64,000 nt of DNA from contig WGNJ01000003.1 in assembly GCA_016124635.1 (NCBI GenBank), forward strand, positions 101,091 through 165,090. The letters run 5' to 3'. The notes under the pieces were generated by a model. It did no database searches. It saw only the letters and a program-made list of their open reading frames with translations, and was not told the DNA's origin. Made by a program: the position numbers and the translations under genes. Source of the stretch: Alphaproteobacteria bacterium. Lineage in GTDB: Bacteria > Pseudomonadota > Alphaproteobacteria > Micropepsales > Micropepsaceae. Of this stretch, positions 20,134 to 30,775 are shown in pieces (within the stretch, counting starts at the first letter, position 1; each line of letters starts with the position of its first letter).

Positions 20134-20874
20134 CTAGGCTGTGAGTTTCGCCAGCGCTGCCTCGGACATCTCGAAGTTCGAATAGACCTGCTGCACGTCG
20201 TCGTTGTCGTCGAGCGCCTCGATCAACTTGAGAAGCGTCGCCGCCGTGTCGTCCTCGACATTCACCGAGGTTTGCGGCCGCCAAACGAAGCGCGCACTCA
20301 GCGGCGGCCCGAGCCGTTTCTCCAACGCCTCGCGCACGTCGTTCAAATCTTCCGTCTTGCAGAAGATGTCGTGACCCTGGTCACTTGACTGGACATCGTC
20401 GGCGCCGGCTTCGATCGCAGCCTCCATGATCTCGTCGCTGCTCGCTTTGTCGGCGGGATATTGGATCTGCCCGAGCCGGTCGAACATGTAAGACACCGTC
20501 TCACCGAGCGAGCCGCCGTATTTGGTGAAGAGCGACCGCACGTCGCTCGCCGTCCGATTACGATTGTCCGTCAGCCCTTCGACGATGATCGCAACCGCAC
20601 CGGGCCCGCGCCCCTCGTAGCGCACCTCCTCGTAATTCTCGGCATCGGCGCCTTGCGCCTTTTTAATTGCGCGCTCGATGTTGTCCTTCGGCATGTTTTC
20701 TTTGCGCGCCGCGATCATCGCGGCCCGAAGCTTCGGGTTCTTGTCGGGATCGGGCAGGCCCGACTTGGCGGCCACCGTGATCTCGCGTGCGAGCTTGGTG
20801 AAGACCTTGGCGCGCTTGGCGTCCTTGGCCCCCTTCTTGAACATGATGTTTTTGAACTGACTATGGCCAGCCAT
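20134..20874 (-). CDS. yebC: YebC/TACO1-family regulatory protein
   Basis: 246 residues, starting [27 protein letters not shown]. This three-domain family is known as a DNA-binding transcriptional regulator in some bacteria and, more recently, as a translation factor acting on proline-rich stretches. Visible: [38 protein letters not shown] and [14 protein letters not shown], all standard. The gene commonly neighbours ruvCAB, as here. The adjacent efp (29.4 kb) is a functionally related stall-relief factor but not in the same unit. Confidence 0.95.
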   Translation of the reverse strand: MAGHSQFKNIMFKKGAKDAKRAKVFTKLAREITVAAKSGLPDPDKNPKLRAAMIAARKENMPKDNIERAIKKAQGADAENYEEVRYEGRGPGAVAIIVEGLTDNRNRTASDVRSLFTKYGGSLGETVSYMFDRLGQIQYPADKASSDEIMEAAIEAGADDVQSSDQGHDIFCKTEDLNDVREALEKRLGPPLSARFVWRPQTSVNVEDDTAATLLKLIEALDDNDDVQQVYSNFEMSEAALAKLTA

Positions 20875-20977
20875 GGCCTACTCCTGAGCGACGCTTCAAG
20901 CGGCGCTGATAAACCGCAAACCCAGTGGTGGAGGCAACCCCCCACTTGCCGCAATCCAAGAATCTGGACTGTAGTCG

Positions 20978-21793
20978 TCAGGCGTCTGGCACCGTCTGCT
21001 TCAGCCGTCCGCCGAAGCGCACCGGTTCGATCCGCAGCGCCAATCCCGTGGCATCGTTCGTCTCGACGAAGACGCCGCACGCCGTCGCCGCGCCTTGCGC
21101 CGGATTCATCCGCCCCTGGCCGAGCTTGCGGGTGAAGCGCAGCAGCGGCTCGGTCTTCTCCATCCCGATCACCGAATCGTAGTCGGCGCAGGCGCCAGCA
21201 TCAGTTTGGTAAGCCGTGCCGTGCGGCAAGACTTGAGCGTCCGCTGTCGGCACGTGGCTGTGCGTTCCGATGACGAGGCTCGCACGTCCATCGCAGAAAT
21301 GACCCATCGCCATCTTCTCCGACGTCGCCTCGGCGTGAATGTCGACGATCGCGGCGTCGCACGCCTTCGCCAACGGGCATGCATCGAGTTCGCGATCAAC
21401 CATCGCGAACGGATCGTCGAGCGGATCCATGAACACGCGCCCCATCGCATTGATCACCAACAGCCGCTGCCCGTTCTTCAGCTCGTAGAGCCCAACGCCG
21501 CGCCCCGGTACGCTCGAAGGGTAATTGATCGGCCGCAGCAAACGGCGCTCCGTGTCGTAGACGCTGAGTGAGTCACGTTGATCGAACGCGTGATTGCCGG
21601 TGGAGATCACATCCGCGCCTGCGTTGAAGAGATCACGGCAAATCTCCTCGGTAATACCGAAGCCTCCGGCCGCATTCTCCCCGTTGACCACGATCGCGTC
21701 AGGACTCAATCGCGGCCTCAACTCGCGCAAGGCCTCGATGGTCCCGTTGCGTCCCGCCCGCCCGACGACATCGCCCAAGAACAAAATTCTCAA
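20978..21793 (-). CDS. YmdB-type metallophosphoesterase (TIGR00282 family)
   Basis: 271 residues, normal for the family. Dinuclear metal site residues are visible in FLGDVVGRAGR (Asp8), VNGENAAGGFGIT (Glu39/Asn40), STGNHAFDQ (Asn/His), DIHAEATSEK and GTHSHVPTAD. Bacillus YmdB is a 2',3'-cyclic nucleotide phosphodiesterase that affects biofilm and RNA turnover; in alphaproteobacteria the role is undefined. It overlaps the 5-FCL gene by 4 bp and lies 103 bp upstream of yebC, forming a likely zapA-6S-5FCL-ymdB-yebC run. Confidence 0.9.
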   Translation of the reverse strand: MRILFLGDVVGRAGRNGTIEALRELRPRLSPDAIVVNGENAAGGFGITEEICRDLFNAGADVISTGNHAFDQRDSLSVYDTERRLLRPINYPSSVPGRGVGLYELKNGQRLLVINAMGRVFMDPLDDPFAMVDRELDACPLAKACDAAIVDIHAEATSEKMAMGHFCDGRASLVIGTHSHVPTADAQVLPHGTAYQTDAGACADYDSVIGMEKTEPLLRFTRKLGQGRMNPAQGAATACGVFVETNDATGLALRIEPVRFGGRLKQTVPDA

Positions 21794-22371
21794 CTCGCAT
21801 CCCTTCTAAACCGGGTGACACCGTTCTCCGTCACAACGGCATCGAGCAACTCGTCGGTCTCGTCGTGCGGCACGTCGTCGACCTCTTGTCCCGCGTAGGC
21901 GATCCCGATTGCATAGATCGTCCTCTTCGCGCGTGCCTCGTGCAAGTAGCGATCATAGTAACCGGCGCCATAACCGAGCCGATATCCCGCCTTATCGAAC
22001 GCAAGCAACGGCACCAAGAGAAGATCGGGGCGCCTCTCACGCGCCTTGTCGTTGGGCTCCGGAACATTCATGCGGCCGACGACCAACGGATCGCCCGGCT
22101 TCCACGCGCGAAAGATCAAATCCTTGCCGCGTGTTTGCGGCAAACACAGCGCATGTCCCTGCTTGGCAAGCGTGGCCATGATCGGAAACGGATCGGCCTC
22201 GCTCTGCACGGCGGCGTAGCCGGCGATGATCGCGCCTTTCATGAACACAAAGTCGCCGAGCAACCGGCGCGCGATGGTCAGCGATGCTCTCGGACCCGCT
22301 GCCTCCGCGAGCCGTTCGCGGGCGGCGAGTGCAGAGTTGCGGAGTGCCTGTTTGCCGTTTGATTTGTTCAT
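21790..22371 (-). CDS. 5-formyltetrahydrofolate cyclo-ligase
   Basis: 193 residues. Converts 5-formyl-THF to 5,10-methenyl-THF with ATP. Visible: the basic N-terminus with ALRNSALAARERL, LCLPQTRGKDLIFRAW, and the ATP/phosphate signature AGYRLGYGAGYYDRYL near residue 130, then IGIAYAGQEVDDVPHDETDELLDAVVT. Start MNKSNGKQ follows the 6S RNA by a few bases, the classical ssrS-ygfA arrangement, so the mRNA may be a read-through of the 6S transcript. Confidence 0.94.
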   Translation of the reverse strand: MNKSNGKQALRNSALAARERLAEAAGPRASLTIARRLLGDFVFMKGAIIAGYAAVQSEADPFPIMATLAKQGHALCLPQTRGKDLIFRAWKPGDPLVVGRMNVPEPNDKARERRPDLLLVPLLAFDKAGYRLGYGAGYYDRYLHEARAKRTIYAIGIAYAGQEVDDVPHDETDELLDAVVTENGVTRFRRDAS

Positions 22372-22379
22372 CGAGACAA

Positions 22380-22550
22380 AGTGGACGGGACCACCAACAC
22401 CGTCGAAGGAAGATCCTCACGGGCCTGCTTACGCAGGTGGGCGCCGTGTGACCTGGACCACGGTCCAGGTCAGGGACAGCTCCCTATGAGACTTCATTAA
22501 GGCCCCTGGGCATCTGTGCTTCTAACGAGATAGGCAGTAACCCGTCCGAG
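22380..22550 (-). ncRNA. ssrS: 6S RNA
   Basis: Lies exactly between zapA and the 5-FCL gene, the conserved place for 6S RNA in proteobacteria. On the minus strand GGACGGG (22547-22541) pairs perfectly with CCCGTCC (22389-22383); after a two-base bulge ACTGCC (22538-22533) pairs with GGTGGT (22395-22390), giving a 13-bp closing stem. The middle contains a perfect 9-bp hairpin with a 2-base loop (22451-22470) and a large open region expected of the sigma70-RNA-polymerase-binding bubble. About 170 nt, right for 6S. Ends are inferred from the stem, not mapped. Confidence 0.8.
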
Positions 22551-22563
22551 GACGAAGGTAGGG

Positions 22564-22914
22564 TCACTGGAGCCGCGCGGCAATATCCTCAATGCGCTGT
22601 GCTGCGGATTCCAAGACCTCGGCAAATTTTTCGTCACCCAAGCGTGCAGCCGCGGCGGCATCCTTTTCCTGCCGGAGGCGATCGAGCTCTTGCTCTAATT
22701 CCTCGACCCGCTCGTGCGCGACCGCGAGCTCGTCGGTAACGACAAGGCTCGCCATCAGCATTAACCGTGCGTCGCCGACCTGGCCGATCTGCCGACCAAG
22801 CTCGGCGACGCGCGCATCGATGAACGCGGCCAGAGCCGTCAAATGCTCTTCTTCGCCGTCCTCGCAGGCCAGCGTGTAGTTGCGTCCATTGACCAGAACT
22901 GTGACCTGGGCCAT
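22564..22914 (-). CDS. zapA: Cell division protein ZapA
   Basis: 116 residues. N-terminal alpha/beta domain (MAQVTVLVNGRNYTLACEDGEEEHL) and a long C-terminal coiled coil (AVAHERVEELEQELDRLRQEK and on), the ZapA architecture that cross-links FtsZ filaments. It sits directly upstream of the 6S RNA gene and 15 bp after the DUF4164 gene, a conserved alphaproteobacterial order. Confidence 0.93.
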   Translation of the reverse strand: MAQVTVLVNGRNYTLACEDGEEEHLTALAAFIDARVAELGRQIGQVGDARLMLMASLVVTDELAVAHERVEELEQELDRLRQEKDAAAAARLGDEKFAEVLESAAQRIEDIAARLQ

Positions 22915-22929
22915 CGCGTCGCTTCGAGC

Positions 22930-23193
22930 TCAGTGAGACAAGACGGCGCGAATTTCGCGGATGGCGCCTTCGAGCCGGCCGGCCACTTCATCGGTAAAGC
23001 CTTCCAGCGCGACCTTTTCGCTGCTCAGACGCTCGAGCTCCGCCGCAAGCCGTTCGCGATCTTCCTTCAATCCGTCGAGTTCGCGCGCCAGAGTCTCGTC
23101 GAGCCGCTGCGCAGACTCGCGCTGTGCAAGCGAGGTTTCCAAACGATCGAGCGCGGCCGAAAACCGCGCCATTGCAGAATCGAGTCGAGACAT
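22930..23193 (-). CDS. DUF4164 coiled-coil protein
   Basis: 87 residues from ATG 23193 (MSRLDSAMARFSAALDRLE); longer in-frame extensions read as non-coding. Almost wholly heptad-patterned coiled coil. DUF4164 proteins sit next to zapA in Rhizobiales, so a role near the divisome is likely but unproven; a ZapB-like spacer is one idea. Divergent from tkt, with 191 bp between. Confidence 0.8.
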   Translation of the reverse strand: MSRLDSAMARFSAALDRLETSLAQRESAQRLDETLARELDGLKEDRERLAAELERLSSEKVALEGFTDEVAGRLEGAIREIRAVLSH

Positions 23194-23384
23194 ACGTCTT
23201 GTATAAGCAGAACTGCGCCGGAGAGTCCCATGTTTTGTCCGCAACCCCAGCATGTGCGCGATGGTCCGGGCCTTGACGCATTTCCACCGCGTCGCCATTG
23301 TCCGCCCGCTTTCCCGCCCGGGCCAAAAGGTCTTGATGCCGGCTGCAATGCTGGCGCGGCTCGGCTTTTTCGTGAGCTTGCGCT

Positions 23385-25376
23385 ATGAGCGATTCTACCT
23401 CTTCCGTCGGCCACCGCGATTTGGCCAATGCGATCCGCGCCCTCTCCATCGACGCTGTGGAGAAAGCGGCAAGCGGTCATCCCGGCATGCCGATGGGAAT
23501 GGCAGATACGGCAACGGTCCTCTTCACCCGGTTCCTGAAATTCGATCCGAGCGAACCGAAGTGGCCTGATCGAGATCGCTTCGTCCTGTCGGCCGGCCAC
23601 GGCTCGATGCTGCTTTATTCATTGCTGCACCTGACCGGCTACTCGGACATCACCATCGAGGACATCAAGAATTTCCGGCAGCTCGGTAGCCCATGCGCCG
23701 GCCATCCGGAATACGGCCACGGCGCCGGCGTCGAGACGACGACTGGTCCGCTCGGCCAAGGTATCGCGACAGCCGTCGGTATGGCGCTCGGCGAACGGAT
23801 ACTTGCAGCGCGTTTCGGCGACGACCTCGTCGATCACTACACCTACGTCATCGCCTCCGATGGCGATCTGATGGAAGGCATCAGCCACGAGGCCATCAGC
23901 CTCGCCGGCCATTTGCGCCTGTCACGCCTCATCGTTCTTTTCGACGACAACGGCATCTCGATCGACGGCCCGACCAGCCTGACGGAATCCGGCGATCAGG
24001 TCGCGCGCTTCGAAGCCGCGGGTTGGTCCGCGTCGCGCGTCGACGGTCACGATCCCGAAGCCGTCGCCGCCGCGATCGAATCCGCGAAAGCATCGGATCG
24101 CCCGTCGCTCATTGCCTGCCGCACCATCATCGGCTATGGCGCACCGAAGAAGCAGGGTACCGCAAGTGCGCACGGTTCAGCGCTTGGTGCTGAGGAAGCT
24201 GCCGCCGCAAAAGCCGCCCTCGGTTGGTCGTATCCGCCGTTTGAGATTCCAGCGCACATAAGAAGCGCGTGGCTCGAGTTTGGTAAGCGTGGCAAGCCCG
24301 AGCGTGAGCAGTGGCAGCGTCGCCTCGTCAACACCAGCCCGGATGTCCAAGCCGGCTTCAAGCGCGCAATCGCGGGCGAGCTTCCGGCTGAACTTGGCGC
24401 AGCGTTATCGAGCTATCGAAAGGCACTGACCGAGAAGCCGGTGAAAGTTGCCACCCGCAAAGCCTCCGAGATGGCGCTCGAAGTCGTCAACGCGAACGTG
24501 GCCGAGACGATCGGCGGTTCGGCCGACCTGACAGGCTCGAACAACACACGCACGAAAGGTATGGAGGCGATCGAAGCCAACGACTTCCGCGGCCGCTTCA
24601 TCCACTACGGCGTTCGCGAGCATGGCATGGCGGCGGCCATGAACGGCCTCGCCCTCCACGGCGGAATCATTCCTTATTCTGGGACCTTTCTCGTCTTCTC
24701 GGATTATTGCCGCCCCTCGATCCGTCTCGCCGCGCTCATGGGTCAACGCGTGATCCACGTCATGACGCACGACTCGATCGGGCTTGGTGAAGACGGACCG
24801 ACGCACCAGCCCGTCGAGCACCTGAGCGCCTTGCGCGCGATCCCCAACCTAAACGTCTTTCGTCCGGCCGATGCGGTTGAAACGGCTGAGTGTTGGGAAA
24901 TCGCGCTACGCAATACGAAGACGCCGAGTGTTATGGCGTTATCGCGTCAGAACCTGGCACAAGTGCGTCTTACACATTCGGAGCAGAATCTCTCCGCTAA
25001 GGGCGCGTACGTCCTTGAGCCCGCGAACGGCAAGGCCCAAGTCACACTAATTGCGACGGGTTCCGAGGTTGAAATCGCGGTGCAAGCGAAGAAACTGCTT
25101 GAGACCGAAGGCATTGCAACCACATTGGTTTCCATGCCTTGCATGGACTTGTTCGAGCAGCAGGACCCCGCCTACCGGATATCGGTGATCGATCCGACCT
25201 CCGTTCGCGTTGCTGTCGAAGCTGGAATCTCGATGTCGTGGGATCGTTGGATCGGCGACAACGGTGCGTTCATCGGCATGACAACGTTCGGCGCCAGCGC
25301 GCCGTACCAGATTTTGTACAAGCACTTCGGCATCACGCCGGAGAACATCGTCAAAGCCGCGAAGGCGCGGCTATAG
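23385..25376 (+). CDS. tkt: Transketolase
   Basis: 663 residues, full length. TPP enzyme that moves two-carbon units between sugar phosphates in the pentose phosphate or Calvin cycles. Visible: N-terminal [27 protein letters not shown], the TPP/Mg motif [14 protein letters not shown] ending in FDDN, the pyrimidine domain with [17 protein letters not shown] and [16 protein letters not shown], then the C-terminal domain. First gene of the plus-strand tkt-gap-pgk-fba-thiE run (gaps 13, 3, 18 bp and an overlap). Confidence 0.97.
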   Translation: MSDSTSSVGHRDLANAIRALSIDAVEKAASGHPGMPMGMADTATVLFTRFLKFDPSEPKWPDRDRFVLSAGHGSMLLYSLLHLTGYSDITIEDIKNFRQLGSPCAGHPEYGHGAGVETTTGPLGQGIATAVGMALGERILAARFGDDLVDHYTYVIASDGDLMEGISHEAISLAGHLRLSRLIVLFDDNGISIDGPTSLTESGDQVARFEAAGWSASRVDGHDPEAVAAAIESAKASDRPSLIACRTIIGYGAPKKQGTASAHGSALGAEEAAAAKAALGWSYPPFEIPAHIRSAWLEFGKRGKPEREQWQRRLVNTSPDVQAGFKRAIAGELPAELGAALSSYRKALTEKPVKVATRKASEMALEVVNANVAETIGGSADLTGSNNTRTKGMEAIEANDFRGRFIHYGVREHGMAAAMNGLALHGGIIPYSGTFLVFSDYCRPSIRLAALMGQRVIHVMTHDSIGLGEDGPTHQPVEHLSALRAIPNLNVFRPADAVETAECWEIALRNTKTPSVMALSRQNLAQVRLTHSEQNLSAKGAYVLEPANGKAQVTLIATGSEVEIAVQAKKLLETEGIATTLVSMPCMDLFEQQDPAYRISVIDPTSVRVAVEAGISMSWDRWIGDNGAFIGMTTFGASAPYQILYKHFGITPENIVKAAKARL

Positions 25377-25389
25377 CAGGAGAAAAGAC

Positions 25390-26397
25390 ATGGCTCTTCG
25401 CGTTGCCATCAATGGGTTTGGCCGCATCGGACGGCTCGTCTTACGCGCGCTCGTCGAAAACAATCGCCACGACATTCAAGTCGTCGCCATCAATGACCTT
25501 GGCCCAGTCGAGACCAACGCGCATTTGCTGCGTTATGACTCGATCCACGGCCGCTTCCCTGGCGAAGTGCGGGTAGACGGCGACCACATGATCGTCGGTG
25601 ATCACAAGATCAAGGTCACCGCCGTCAAGGATCCGGCTCAACTGCCGCACAAGGAACTCGCGGTCGATATCGCGCTCGAATGCACGGGCATCTTCACCTC
25701 CAAGGAAAAGGCATCCGCGCATCTCACCGCCGGCGCGAAGCGCGTTCTTGTCTCGGCCCCTGCTGAGGGTGCCGATCTCACGGTCGTCTATGGCGTCAAC
25801 CATCAAAAGCTGTCGAAGGAGCACACCGTCGTTTCGAACGCATCGTGCACCACGAACTGCCTCGTGCCCGTGGCCAAGGTGCTCAACGATACCTGTGGCA
25901 TCGAAAAAGGCTTCATGACGACAATTCACTCATACACGAACGACCAGCCTTCACTCGATCAGCTGCACAAAGATCTCTACCGCGCCCGCGCCGCAGCCCT
26001 CTCAATGATCCCAACGTCGACCGGTGCGGCTAGGGCGGTCGGATTGGTGCTGCCGGAGCTGAAGGGCAAGCTTGACGGCGTCTCGATCCGCGTGCCGACG
26101 CCGAACGTCTCGGTGATCGATCTCAAGATCGTGTCCAAGAAGACGACCACGGTCGACGAGATCAACGCGGCCATGAAGCGCGCGGCGTCGGAAGAGCTGA
26201 AGGGAATCCTGGACATTGTCGACGCCCCGCTTGTCTCGCACGACTTCAACCACGATCCGGCTTCGTCCTCATTCGCCATCCATCATACCAAGGTGATCGA
26301 CGGCAATTTCGTCCGCGTCATGAGCTGGTACGACAACGAATGGGGTTTTGCCAACCGCATGACCGACACCGCGGCGGCGATGGGCAAGCACCTCTGA
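25390..26397 (+). CDS. gap: Glyceraldehyde-3-phosphate dehydrogenase, type I
   Basis: 335 residues. Rossmann start [21 protein letters not shown]-selective AINDLG at the end of the second strand (Asp36), catalytic SNASCTTNC with Cys153, and the C-terminal [14 protein letters not shown]. Converts GAP to 1,3-bisphosphoglycerate. The NAD-type aspartate suggests a catabolic or dual-use enzyme. Lies 13 bp after tkt with an AGGAG ribosome-binding site, and 3 bp before pgk. Confidence 0.97.
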   Translation: MALRVAINGFGRIGRLVLRALVENNRHDIQVVAINDLGPVETNAHLLRYDSIHGRFPGEVRVDGDHMIVGDHKIKVTAVKDPAQLPHKELAVDIALECTGIFTSKEKASAHLTAGAKRVLVSAPAEGADLTVVYGVNHQKLSKEHTVVSNASCTTNCLVPVAKVLNDTCGIEKGFMTTIHSYTNDQPSLDQLHKDLYRARAAALSMIPTSTGAARAVGLVLPELKGKLDGVSIRVPTPNVSVIDLKIVSKKTTTVDEINAAMKRAASEELKGILDIVDAPLVSHDFNHDPASSSFAIHHTKVIDGNFVRVMSWYDNEWGFANRMTDTAAAMGKHL

Positions 26398-26400
26398 GAG

Positions 26401-27597
26401 ATGGCACGTTACCGCACGCTTGACGATCTCGATGCTCGCGGCCAGCGCGTTCTGGTGCGCGTCGACTTGAATGTGCCGATGAAGAACGGCGTCGTCAGCG
26501 ACGCCTCGCGCATTCACCAAGCATCGACGAGCGTGTGTGAGCTCTCCGACAAAGGCGCGCGCGTCATCCTGCTGTCCCACTTCGGCCGGCCGGATGGCAA
26601 GCGCGTGGAGTCGATGTCGCTCAAGCACATCGTCCCGGAGCTTGAAAAGGTCTTCGCGCGGCCAGTCGCCTTCGCGTCCGATTGCGTGGGCCCCGCGGCG
26701 GAGAAAGCGGTCGCCGAGATGAAGGACGGGCAAGTTCTTCTCCTCGAGAACACACGCTTTCATGCCGAAGAGGAAAAGAACGATCCGGGCTTCGTCGCAG
26801 CTCTCGCCAAGCTCGGTGACATCTACGTCAACGACGCATTCTCGGCGGCCCATCGCGCGCACGCTTCGACCGAAGGTATCGCACACAAGCTCCCGGCCTA
26901 TGCCGGGCGCGGCATGCAAGCCGAACTCGAAGCGCTCACGCGCGTGCTCGAGGAGCCTCAGCGGCCCGTCGTCGCCATCATCGGCGGGGCGAAAGTCTCG
27001 ACGAAGCTCGAGGTCCTCGACCACCTGATTGCCAAGGTCGACGCGCTTGTCATCGGCGGCGCGATGGCAAACACGTTTCTGAAGGCGCAAGGCCTCCCGA
27101 TCGGCAAGTCGCTGCACGAACCGGCGTTGCTCGACAAGGCGCGCGAGATTCTGTCGAAAGCGGAAAAACGCGGCTGCACGGTCGTGTTGCCGAGCGATGG
27201 CGTCGTCGCCAAAGAATTCAAGGCGATGGCGGATTCGAAAACGCTGCCGATCGCGCGCACGCCGGACGACGGAATGATCCTCGACATCGGCTCGGATACG
27301 CTGGCCTCCATCGCGGCGCATCTCGAAACGGCGCGCACTGTCGTTTGGAACGGGCCGCTCGGTGCGTTCGAGATGCCGCCGTTCGATACCGGTACCAGCA
27401 ATGTTGCGCGCCATGTCGCGATGCTGACCAAGGTCGGACAGTTGGTCTCCGTCGCCGGCGGCGGCGATACGATCGCGGCTCTTGTTCAGGCGGGAGCCGA
27501 AGACGGCTTCACCTATGTTTCAACTGCGGGCGGCGCCTTCCTGGAATGGTTGGAAGGCAAGGAACTGCCCGGCGTCAAAGCGCTGCAAGTGCGCTGA
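26401..27597 (+). CDS. pgk: Phosphoglycerate kinase
   Basis: 398 residues, standard two-domain enzyme. N-terminal [25 protein letters not shown], the [18 protein letters not shown] substrate region, [16 protein letters not shown], then the C-terminal nucleotide domain with [12 protein letters not shown] and [15 protein letters not shown]. Makes ATP from 1,3-bisphosphoglycerate. Starts 3 bp after the gap stop, so it is certainly co-transcribed. Confidence 0.98.
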   Translation: MARYRTLDDLDARGQRVLVRVDLNVPMKNGVVSDASRIHQASTSVCELSDKGARVILLSHFGRPDGKRVESMSLKHIVPELEKVFARPVAFASDCVGPAAEKAVAEMKDGQVLLLENTRFHAEEEKNDPGFVAALAKLGDIYVNDAFSAAHRAHASTEGIAHKLPAYAGRGMQAELEALTRVLEEPQRPVVAIIGGAKVSTKLEVLDHLIAKVDALVIGGAMANTFLKAQGLPIGKSLHEPALLDKAREILSKAEKRGCTVVLPSDGVVAKEFKAMADSKTLPIARTPDDGMILDIGSDTLASIAAHLETARTVVWNGPLGAFEMPPFDTGTSNVARHVAMLTKVGQLVSVAGGGDTIAALVQAGAEDGFTYVSTAGGAFLEWLEGKELPGVKALQVR

Positions 27598-27615
27598 ATA
27601 TCTGGGAGACGAACT

Positions 27616-28638
27616 ATGTCGATTGCTGATCTTGAAAAAATCGCCCACCAGATGGTCACCCCCGGCAAAGGCATCCTCGCGGCCGACGAAAGCTCGGGCA
27701 CGATCAAGAAGCGCTTCGATGCCATTGGCGTCGAATCGACGGAGAACAGTCGGCGCGACTACCGCGAGTTCATGTTCCGCACGCCGGCCATGCGTGAGTT
27801 CATCTCCGGGGTGATCCTCTACGACGAAACGATCTGGCAAGATGCCGCCGACGGCACGCCGCTCGTCAAGCTGATCGCGGACGCCGGCGCCGTGCCCGGA
27901 ATCAAGGTCGACGAAGGGACGGAACCTCTTCCCGGCTCGCCGAAAGAGCTGATCACCAAGGGCCTCGACCGGCTGTCGACGCGCCTGCCGAAATATCACG
28001 AGCGTGGCGCACGCTTCGCGAAGTGGCGCGCCGTCATCGATATCGCGCCGGGCATTCCGTCCTACAACGCCCTCCACGCCAACACGCACGCGCTGGCGCG
28101 CTATGCAGCGCTATGCCAGCAAGCGAACATCGTGCCGATCGTCGAGCCTGAAGTGCTGATGGACGGCGATCATGACATCGACACCTGCTACAAAGTGACC
28201 GAGTGGGTGCTGAAGGAGACGTTTCAGGAGCTCTACTATGCCAACGTGAAGCTCGAAGGCATGATCTTGAAGCCGAACATGGCGATCGCCGGCAAGAAAT
28301 CGGCGAAGAGAGCCTCGGTACAAGAAGTCGCCGAGAAGACCGTCAAACTGCTGAAAGAGTGTGTGCCTTCGGCGGTACCCGGCGTCGCCTTCTTGTCGGG
28401 CGGCCAGTCGGACGAAGAAGCGACCGCACATCTCGATGCGATGAACAAGATCGGCAATTTGCCTTGGAAGCTCACGTTCTCATATGGCCGCGCGCTGCAG
28501 GCCGCGCCGCAAAAAGCATGGAGCGGCAAGAAGGAAAATGTGAAGGCTGGCCAAGCAGCCTTCGCGCACCGCGCCCGGATGAACGGTCTCGCCGCCGTGG
28601 GCAAGTGGTCCCAAACGCTTGAAAAGGACGCCGCCTGA
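27616..28638 (+). CDS. fba: Fructose-bisphosphate aldolase, class I
   Basis: 340 residues, of the eukaryote-like class I group. Schiff-base Lys219 is in [12 protein letters not shown]; other marks are [22 protein letters not shown]-like [39 protein letters not shown] and [11 protein letters not shown]. No metal-site signature of class II is present. Class I in a gap-pgk cluster is usual in several Rhizobiales. Its stop codon overlaps the probable CTG start of thiE. Confidence 0.96.
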   Translation: MSIADLEKIAHQMVTPGKGILAADESSGTIKKRFDAIGVESTENSRRDYREFMFRTPAMREFISGVILYDETIWQDAADGTPLVKLIADAGAVPGIKVDEGTEPLPGSPKELITKGLDRLSTRLPKYHERGARFAKWRAVIDIAPGIPSYNALHANTHALARYAALCQQANIVPIVEPEVLMDGDHDIDTCYKVTEWVLKETFQELYYANVKLEGMILKPNMAIAGKKSAKRASVQEVAEKTVKLLKECVPSAVPGVAFLSGGQSDEEATAHLDAMNKIGNLPWKLTFSYGRALQAAPQKAWSGKKENVKAGQAAFAHRARMNGLAAVGKWSQTLEKDAA

Positions 28639-29267
28639 CCCGCTGCCGTCTCTATCTGATTTCGCCGCCGCGGATCGAGTTGAAGGCTTTCGCGGAGGCG
28701 CTGGCGCAGGCGCTCGCAGCAGGCGACGTCGCGAGTTTTCAGCTGCGCTTGAAAGATGTCCCCGACGAAGATATCGGCACCGCAGTCCGCGCGCTGAAGC
28801 CGATTGTCCAGAAAAAGGATGTCGCGTTCATCCTCAACGATCGCCCTGATCTCGCGGCAGAACTCGACTGCGACGGTGTGCATATCGGGCAAGAAGATGC
28901 CGGGTACGATGAGGCGCGTCGCATCGTAGGTCCCAACAAGATCGTCGGCGTCACCTGCCACAACTCGCGTCACCTCGCGCTTGAGGCTGCGGAAGCCGGC
29001 GCCGACTACGTTGCCTTCGGTGCGTTCTTTCCGACCGCGACCAAAGACGCCAAAACCAAGGCCGACATTGAGATCGTCCAATGGTGGGCCGAATTGATGG
29101 AAGTTCCATGCGTTGCGATCGGTGGCATTACCGTCGCGAACGCAGCGCCGCTGGTCGAAGCCGGTGCGGATTTCCTGGCCGTATCGAGCGGCGTCTGGGA
29201 TCATGCCGCCGGACCCGTAGCGGCGGTGCGCGAATTCAACGAAATGTTCGAGCGGCTGAAGCGCTAG
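28635..29267 (+). CDS. thiE: Thiamine-phosphate synthase, probable CTG start
   Basis: 210 residues if begun at CTG 28635. Couples HMP-PP and THZ-P to thiamine phosphate. Visible: [16 protein letters not shown] at the N-terminus, the QLRLKD motif, [32 protein letters not shown], and phosphate-binding AIGGIT near the C-terminus. From the in-frame stop at 28620 to the first canonical start TTG at 28680 the only reasonable start is CTG 28635, which has AAGGA (28624-28628) six bases upstream and restores the family N-terminus. It overlaps the fba TGA by 4 bp (CTGA). Starting at TTG would delete the first beta strand. Confidence 0.9.
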   Translation: MTRCRLYLISPPRIELKAFAEALAQALAAGDVASFQLRLKDVPDEDIGTAVRALKPIVQKKDVAFILNDRPDLAAELDCDGVHIGQEDAGYDEARRIVGPNKIVGVTCHNSRHLALEAAEAGADYVAFGAFFPTATKDAKTKADIEIVQWWAELMEVPCVAIGGITVANAAPLVEAGADFLAVSSGVWDHAAGPVAAVREFNEMFERLKR

Positions 29268-29324
29268 GCGCCCGTTTTGGCGCATTGAACCGGTGGAATC
29301 GCCCTGATAGGGTCCGCGCCGCTT

Positions 29325-29350
29325 GAGGGGCGGGAAACCGCCCCCTTCTT
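29325..29350 (+). terminator. Rho-independent terminator between thiE and efp
   Basis: Stem GGGGCGG (29327-29333) and CCGCCCC (29338-29344) with a GAAA tetraloop, then CTTCTTGTT. It ends the tkt-thiE operon, or acts as an attenuator in the efp leader, since efp starts 33 bp later. Confidence 0.8.
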
Positions 29351-29382
29351 GTTATCACCTGAACAAATGGCGTGACCCGGGC

Positions 29383-29949
29383 ATGGCGAAGCTTGCAGGC
29401 AATGAAATCTATCCCGGCGCTGTGATCGAGCACCAAGGCTCGCTTTGGGTCGCTGTCAAGACGCAAGCCGTTAAGCCCGGCAAGGGCGGCGCCTTCGCAC
29501 AGGTCGAGCTCAAGAACCTGTTCAACGGCACGAAGCTGAACGAGCGTTTCCGCGCCGCCGAGACCGTTGAGGAAGTCGAGGTCGAACGCAAGGACTACCA
29601 ATTCCTCTTCGCCAACGGCGACATGCTCACCTTCATGGACAAGGACACGTTCGATCAGATCGAGATCGCGACCGACTTCGTCGGCGACCGCGCCCTGTTT
29701 CTGCAGGACGGTATGGAAGTCCTCGTGGAAAGCTACGAAGGCAAACCCATTTCGATCCGCATACCACAGCAGGTGACGATGACGGTGGTCGAGGCCGATC
29801 CGTCGCTCAAAGGTCAAACCGCCGCGTCATCCTACAAGAGCGCAACGTTGGAGAATGGCGTAAAGGTGCAAGTTCCGCCCTTCATCGAGGCCGGCGCCAA
29901 GATCATCGTGACGACCGACGAACCGACCTATGTGAAGCGCGCTGAGTAA
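29383..29949 (+). CDS. efp: Elongation factor P
   Basis: 188 residues from ATG 29383 ([12 protein letters not shown]). Domain I carries the loop KPGKGGAF with Lys34, the residue that is beta-lysylated in EpmA-type systems; domains II/III follow with [12 protein letters not shown] and the C-terminal signature region [25 protein letters not shown] relieves ribosome stalling at polyproline, relevant to the proline-rich TolA and FtsH tail here. Three bp upstream of suhB. Confidence 0.97.
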   Translation: MAKLAGNEIYPGAVIEHQGSLWVAVKTQAVKPGKGGAFAQVELKNLFNGTKLNERFRAAETVEEVEVERKDYQFLFANGDMLTFMDKDTFDQIEIATDFVGDRALFLQDGMEVLVESYEGKPISIRIPQQVTMTVVEADPSLKGQTAASSYKSATLENGVKVQVPPFIEAGAKIIVTTDEPTYVKRAE

Positions 29950-29952
29950 CGC

Positions 29953-30741
29953 ATGGCGATCAACACTCCACTGATGAACGTCATGGTCGCCGCCGCGCGC
30001 AAGGCGGCGCGCACCTTGACGCGCGACTTCGGCGAGGTGGAGCACCTGCAGGCATCGCGCAAGGGTCCCGCGGATTTCGTCACGCAGACCGATTTGCGCG
30101 TCGAAAAGATTTTGCGCGAGGAGCTGTCGCGCACGCGGCCGCATTATGGCTTTGTCATGGAGGAAGGCGGCGTCGTTGAGGGACCGGACAAGACGCACCG
30201 CTGGTTCATCGATCCGCTCGACGGCACGACGAACTTCATCCACGGCGTTCCCCATTTCGCCATCTCGATCGGACTCGAGCGCGAGGGCCAGCTCGTCGCC
30301 GGCCTCGTCTTCAATCCAATCCGCGACGAGCTGTTCACCGCGGAGAAGGGCCAAGGCGCTTGGCTCAACGATCGCCGACTGCGTGTCTCGACGCGTCGCG
30401 AGCTGAATGTTGCATTGGTTGCAACCGGGATCCCGTTCCACGGCCGTCCCGGTCACGACGAGTTCCTGAGCGAGCTGCCGCGCGTCATGGACCAAGTCTC
30501 CGGTGTGCGCCGCTTCGGCGCCGCCTCGCTCGACCTAGCTTTCGTCGCCGCCGGACGCTTCGACGCCTTTTGGGAACGCGGCCTGTCGCCGTGGGATGTC
30601 GCCGCAGGCGCCGTCATCGTCCGCGAGGCGGGGGGCCTAGTGACGGATCTCGACGGCGGCGATGGTTTCTTGGACGACAGCCAAATTCTCGCCTCGAATT
30701 CGACCCTACATCCCACTTTGCTCAAGTGTATCCGCGGCTAG
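29953..30741 (+). CDS. suhB: Inositol-1-monophosphatase family protein
   Basis: 262 residues, normal length. Metal-site motifs WFIDPLDGTTNFIHG near residue 84 and SPWDVAAGAVIVREAGG near residue 210, preceded by ADFVTQTDLRVE and the MEEGG glutamate. Hydrolyses myo-inositol-1-phosphate or related sugar phosphates; the E. coli homologue also joins rRNA transcription complexes. Follows efp by 3 bp. Confidence 0.93.
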   Translation: MAINTPLMNVMVAAARKAARTLTRDFGEVEHLQASRKGPADFVTQTDLRVEKILREELSRTRPHYGFVMEEGGVVEGPDKTHRWFIDPLDGTTNFIHGVPHFAISIGLEREGQLVAGLVFNPIRDELFTAEKGQGAWLNDRRLRVSTRRELNVALVATGIPFHGRPGHDEFLSELPRVMDQVSGVRRFGAASLDLAFVAAGRFDAFWERGLSPWDVAAGAVIVREAGGLVTDLDGGDGFLDDSQILASNSTLHPTLLKCIRG

Positions 30742-30775
30742 CTCCCTCCCGCGGCCATCGAATAAGATTCGCGCG

